Shown here in pieces: positions 6,409 through 7,997 of a stretch of 7,997 nucleotides of DNA. How positions within the stretch are numbered: position 1 is the stretch's first letter; the number at the start of each line of letters is the position of its first letter. The position numbers were made by a program, and so were the translations under genes. Under the pieces are notes generated by a model. That model had not been told where the DNA came from and did not search any database. It saw only the letters and a program-made list of their open reading frames with translations. This DNA is from Fidelibacterota bacterium (GTDB taxonomy: Bacteria; Fidelibacterota; Marinisomatia; SCGC-AAA003-L08; GCA-002704045), in assembly GCA_002704045.1 (NCBI GenBank), contig PAFF01000048.1, positions 1-7,997 of the forward strand, given 5' to 3'.

Positions 6409-7997
6409 AGATACAATAGGTAAAAGCATTCAAGATTGGAAACAAAAAAGCTTGGATTCAAATTTAAAATCCTTTGAAAAACTAGTTAAAGAAATGACTG
6501 ATCAAAAAGAAAAGATTTATGAAGGTGGTGGTTTAATTGCTATTCAAAAACAACATGATAAGAAAAGATTAACAGCTAGGGAAAGAATTGAATATTTAAT
6601 TGATGATAAAAATAGTCAATTAGAATTAGGTACTTATGCTGGGTATAAAATGTATAATGAATATGGTTCTCCTGCAGCTGGAGGAGTGATAGTATCTATT
6701 GCAAAAATTAATAATAGACAGTGTATGATAATTGCAAATGATGCAACTGTTAAAGCTGGCGCATACTTTGAAATAACTGTAAAGAAAACATTAAGAGCTC
6801 AAAAAATTGCACTTGAAAATAATATTCCAATTATTTATTTAGTTGATTCAGCAGGTGCTTTTTTGCCATTACAAGATCAGGTTTTTCCAGATGAAACTCA
6901 TTTTGGAAAAATTTTTTATAATAATGCACGTATGTCAGCTTTGGGTTTAACTCAAATTGCTGTTGTAATGGGACCTTGTGTTGCTGGTGGGGCTTATTTA
7001 CCTGTAATGTGCGATAAATATATAATTGTTGAAGGTGCTAGTATGTTTTTAGCTGGACCTGCACTTGTAAAAGCAGCTATTGGGCAAAATGTTGATTTAG
7101 AAACATTAGGTGGAGCACGAACTCACAGTTCCATAAGTGGTACAACTGATTACCATGAATTAAATGATATTGCAGCTTTAGATAGAGCAAAAAAAATACT
7201 TAATAATATTAACTATAAAAAAACATTTTTTTTAGAACGTAAAGAATATAGGGAACCTAAATATCCAAGTATTGATTATTTATCTTTATTTGATCCATTG
7301 AAACCAGATCAATATGATATGAATGAAATTATTGCGCGAATTGTTGATGAAAGTATTTTTTCTGAATTTAAAAAGAATTATGGTAAAACAATATTATGCG
7401 GAACATCTAATTTAGGAGGATATCCCATTGGAATAGTTGCAAATCAACGACTTATACAGAAAAATGAATTGGGTCATCTAGAAATGGGTGGTGTTATATA
7501 TTCAGATTCTGCAGACAAAGCAGCAAGATTTATTATGAATTGTAATCAAGATCGTATACCAATATTATTTATCCATGATGTAAATGGATTTATGGTTGGA
7601 AAAGATTCAGAATGGGGTGGAATTGCAAAAGATGGAGCAAAAATGGTTAATGCTGTATCAAATTCAGTTGTTCCAAAATTGTCGTTAATAATTGGTGGAA
7701 GTTATGGTGCGGGTAATTATGCAATGTCTGGTAGGGCTTATGGTTCAAGATTTGTATTTGCTTGGCCAAGCGCTAAAATTGCTGTAATGGGTGGTCATCA
7801 GTCAGCTTCAACACTTTTACAAATTAAATTAGCAAAAATGGGTAATGTAGATGAAGATATTAAAAATAAAATGTATCAAGAAATTAAAGCAAAATATGAT
7901 GAGCAGGAAAATTGTAAATATGGAGCAGCACGATTGTGGGTTGATGAAGTAATTAATCCATTAGATACTAGAAAAATATTAATTAACACTCTTAACA
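6401..7997 (+). CDS. Acyl-CoA carboxylase beta (carboxyltransferase) subunit, methylcrotonyl-CoA carboxylase-like, 3'-truncated
   Basis: The ATG at 6401, eight bases before the accA stop, opens a frame of 532 codons to the window edge. The family is about 530-545 residues long, so only a short C-terminal piece is missing. The protein carries both crotonase-fold carboxyltransferase halves. The N-half has KRLTARERIEYLID (55-68), LVDSAGAFLPLQDQVFP (147-163), GPCVAGGAYLPVMCD (191-205) and MFLAGPALVKAAIG (215-228). The C-half has IHDVNGFMVG (391-400), GGSYGAGNYAMSGRAY (432-447), AWPSAKIAVMGG (454-465) and YGAARLWVDEVINPLDTR (507-524). The FLAGP-LVKAA and GSYGAGNY blocks favour the methylcrotonyl/geranyl-CoA type over propionyl-CoA carboxylase. 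The partner is a biotin-carrying alpha subunit, not seen here and perhaps downstream. Leucine or branched acyl-CoA catabolism is the likely role; exact substrate is unproven. Confidence 0.92.
   Translation, partial: MNRDTIGKSIQDWKQKSLDSNLKSFEKLVKEMTDQKEKIYEGGGLIAIQKQHDKKRLTARERIEYLIDDKNSQLELGTYAGYKMYNEYGSPAAGGVIVSIAKINNRQCMIIANDATVKAGAYFEITVKKTLRAQKIALENNIPIIYLVDSAGAFLPLQDQVFPDETHFGKIFYNNARMSALGLTQIAVVMGPCVAGGAYLPVMCDKYIIVEGASMFLAGPALVKAAIGQNVDLETLGGARTHSSISGTTDYHELNDIAALDRAKKILNNINYKKTFFLERKEYREPKYPSIDYLSLFDPLKPDQYDMNEIIARIVDESIFSEFKKNYGKTILCGTSNLGGYPIGIVANQRLIQKNELGHLEMGGVIYSDSADKAARFIMNCNQDRIPILFIHDVNGFMVGKDSEWGGIAKDGAKMVNAVSNSVVPKLSLIIGGSYGAGNYAMSGRAYGSRFVFAWPSAKIAVMGGHQSASTLLQIKLAKMGNVDEDIKNKMYQEIKAKYDEQENCKYGAARLWVDEVINPLDTRKILINTLN

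Noticed and set aside
6401..7997. Propionyl-CoA carboxylase beta or AccD as the identity of the last gene
   Set aside because: AccD is shorter and carries an N-terminal zinc finger, and the FLAGP-LVKAA and GSYGAGNY motifs fit the methylcrotonyl/geranyl-CoA type better than the propionyl type.
1..7997. Mobile element, CRISPR, toxin-antitoxin or phage-defence system
   Set aside because: No transposase, integrase, spaced repeats or short toxin-like pairs were seen; the window is filled end to end with metabolic and envelope genes of uniform base composition.

Overview
The window is a strongly AT-rich, gene-dense piece of bacterial chromosome. All nine genes are on the + strand. Gaps are at most 17 bases and four junctions overlap (16, 4, 4 and 8 bases). 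No RNA gene, mobile element, CRISPR array, convincing terminator or gene-free stretch is visible. The gene content is core metabolism and envelope biogenesis. Three things point to a bacterium of the FCB superphylum with a streamlined AT-rich genome: a DUF4837-type lipoprotein (a family I associate with Bacteroidetes and relatives), an Lgt with the GRIGCF/GDDYG active-site loop, and an AccA beside a methylcrotonyl-CoA-carboxylase-like beta subunit. A marine Marinimicrobia (SAR406)-like lineage would fit. This placement is inference from protein flavour, not from a marker gene.

Layout. 2-703: C-terminal part of prolipoprotein diacylglyceryl transferase (lgt), cut by the left edge. 705-1592: SAM-dependent methyltransferase with an N-terminal cysteine-pair motif and a TTG start. 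1577-2533: DUF4837-like lipoprotein. 2551-3009: purE, class I N5-CAIR mutase, with the only good Shine-Dalgarno site in the window. 3014-3886: dTDP-4-dehydrorhamnose reductase (rmlD/rfbD) with a TTG start. 3883-4596: polyprenol-phosphate mannosyltransferase-like GT2. 4593-5447: WbbL/rhamnosyltransferase-like GT2. 5452-6408: accA. 6401-7997: MCC-type acyl-CoA carboxylase carboxyltransferase (beta) subunit, running off the right edge within a few residues of its expected C-terminus.

How the genes may work together. Lgt and the lipoprotein belong to lipoprotein maturation and export. The rmlD and two GT2 genes, joined by ATGA stop/start overlaps, look like a translationally coupled unit for surface glycan synthesis: a deoxysugar donor, a lipid-linked sugar and a glycosyl transfer step. 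The methyltransferase could modify a glycan or lipid. The two carboxyltransferase-fold genes at the right belong to acyl-CoA carboxylation: AccA makes malonyl-CoA with AccD, and the MCC-like beta subunit serves branched or short acyl-CoAs. The whole run could be transcribed as one message.

I do not see a clearly novel system. The points most worth a second look are the substituted Lgt active-site residues, the overlap of accA with a non-AccD beta subunit, and the lipoprotein lying close to the enzyme that would lipidate it.
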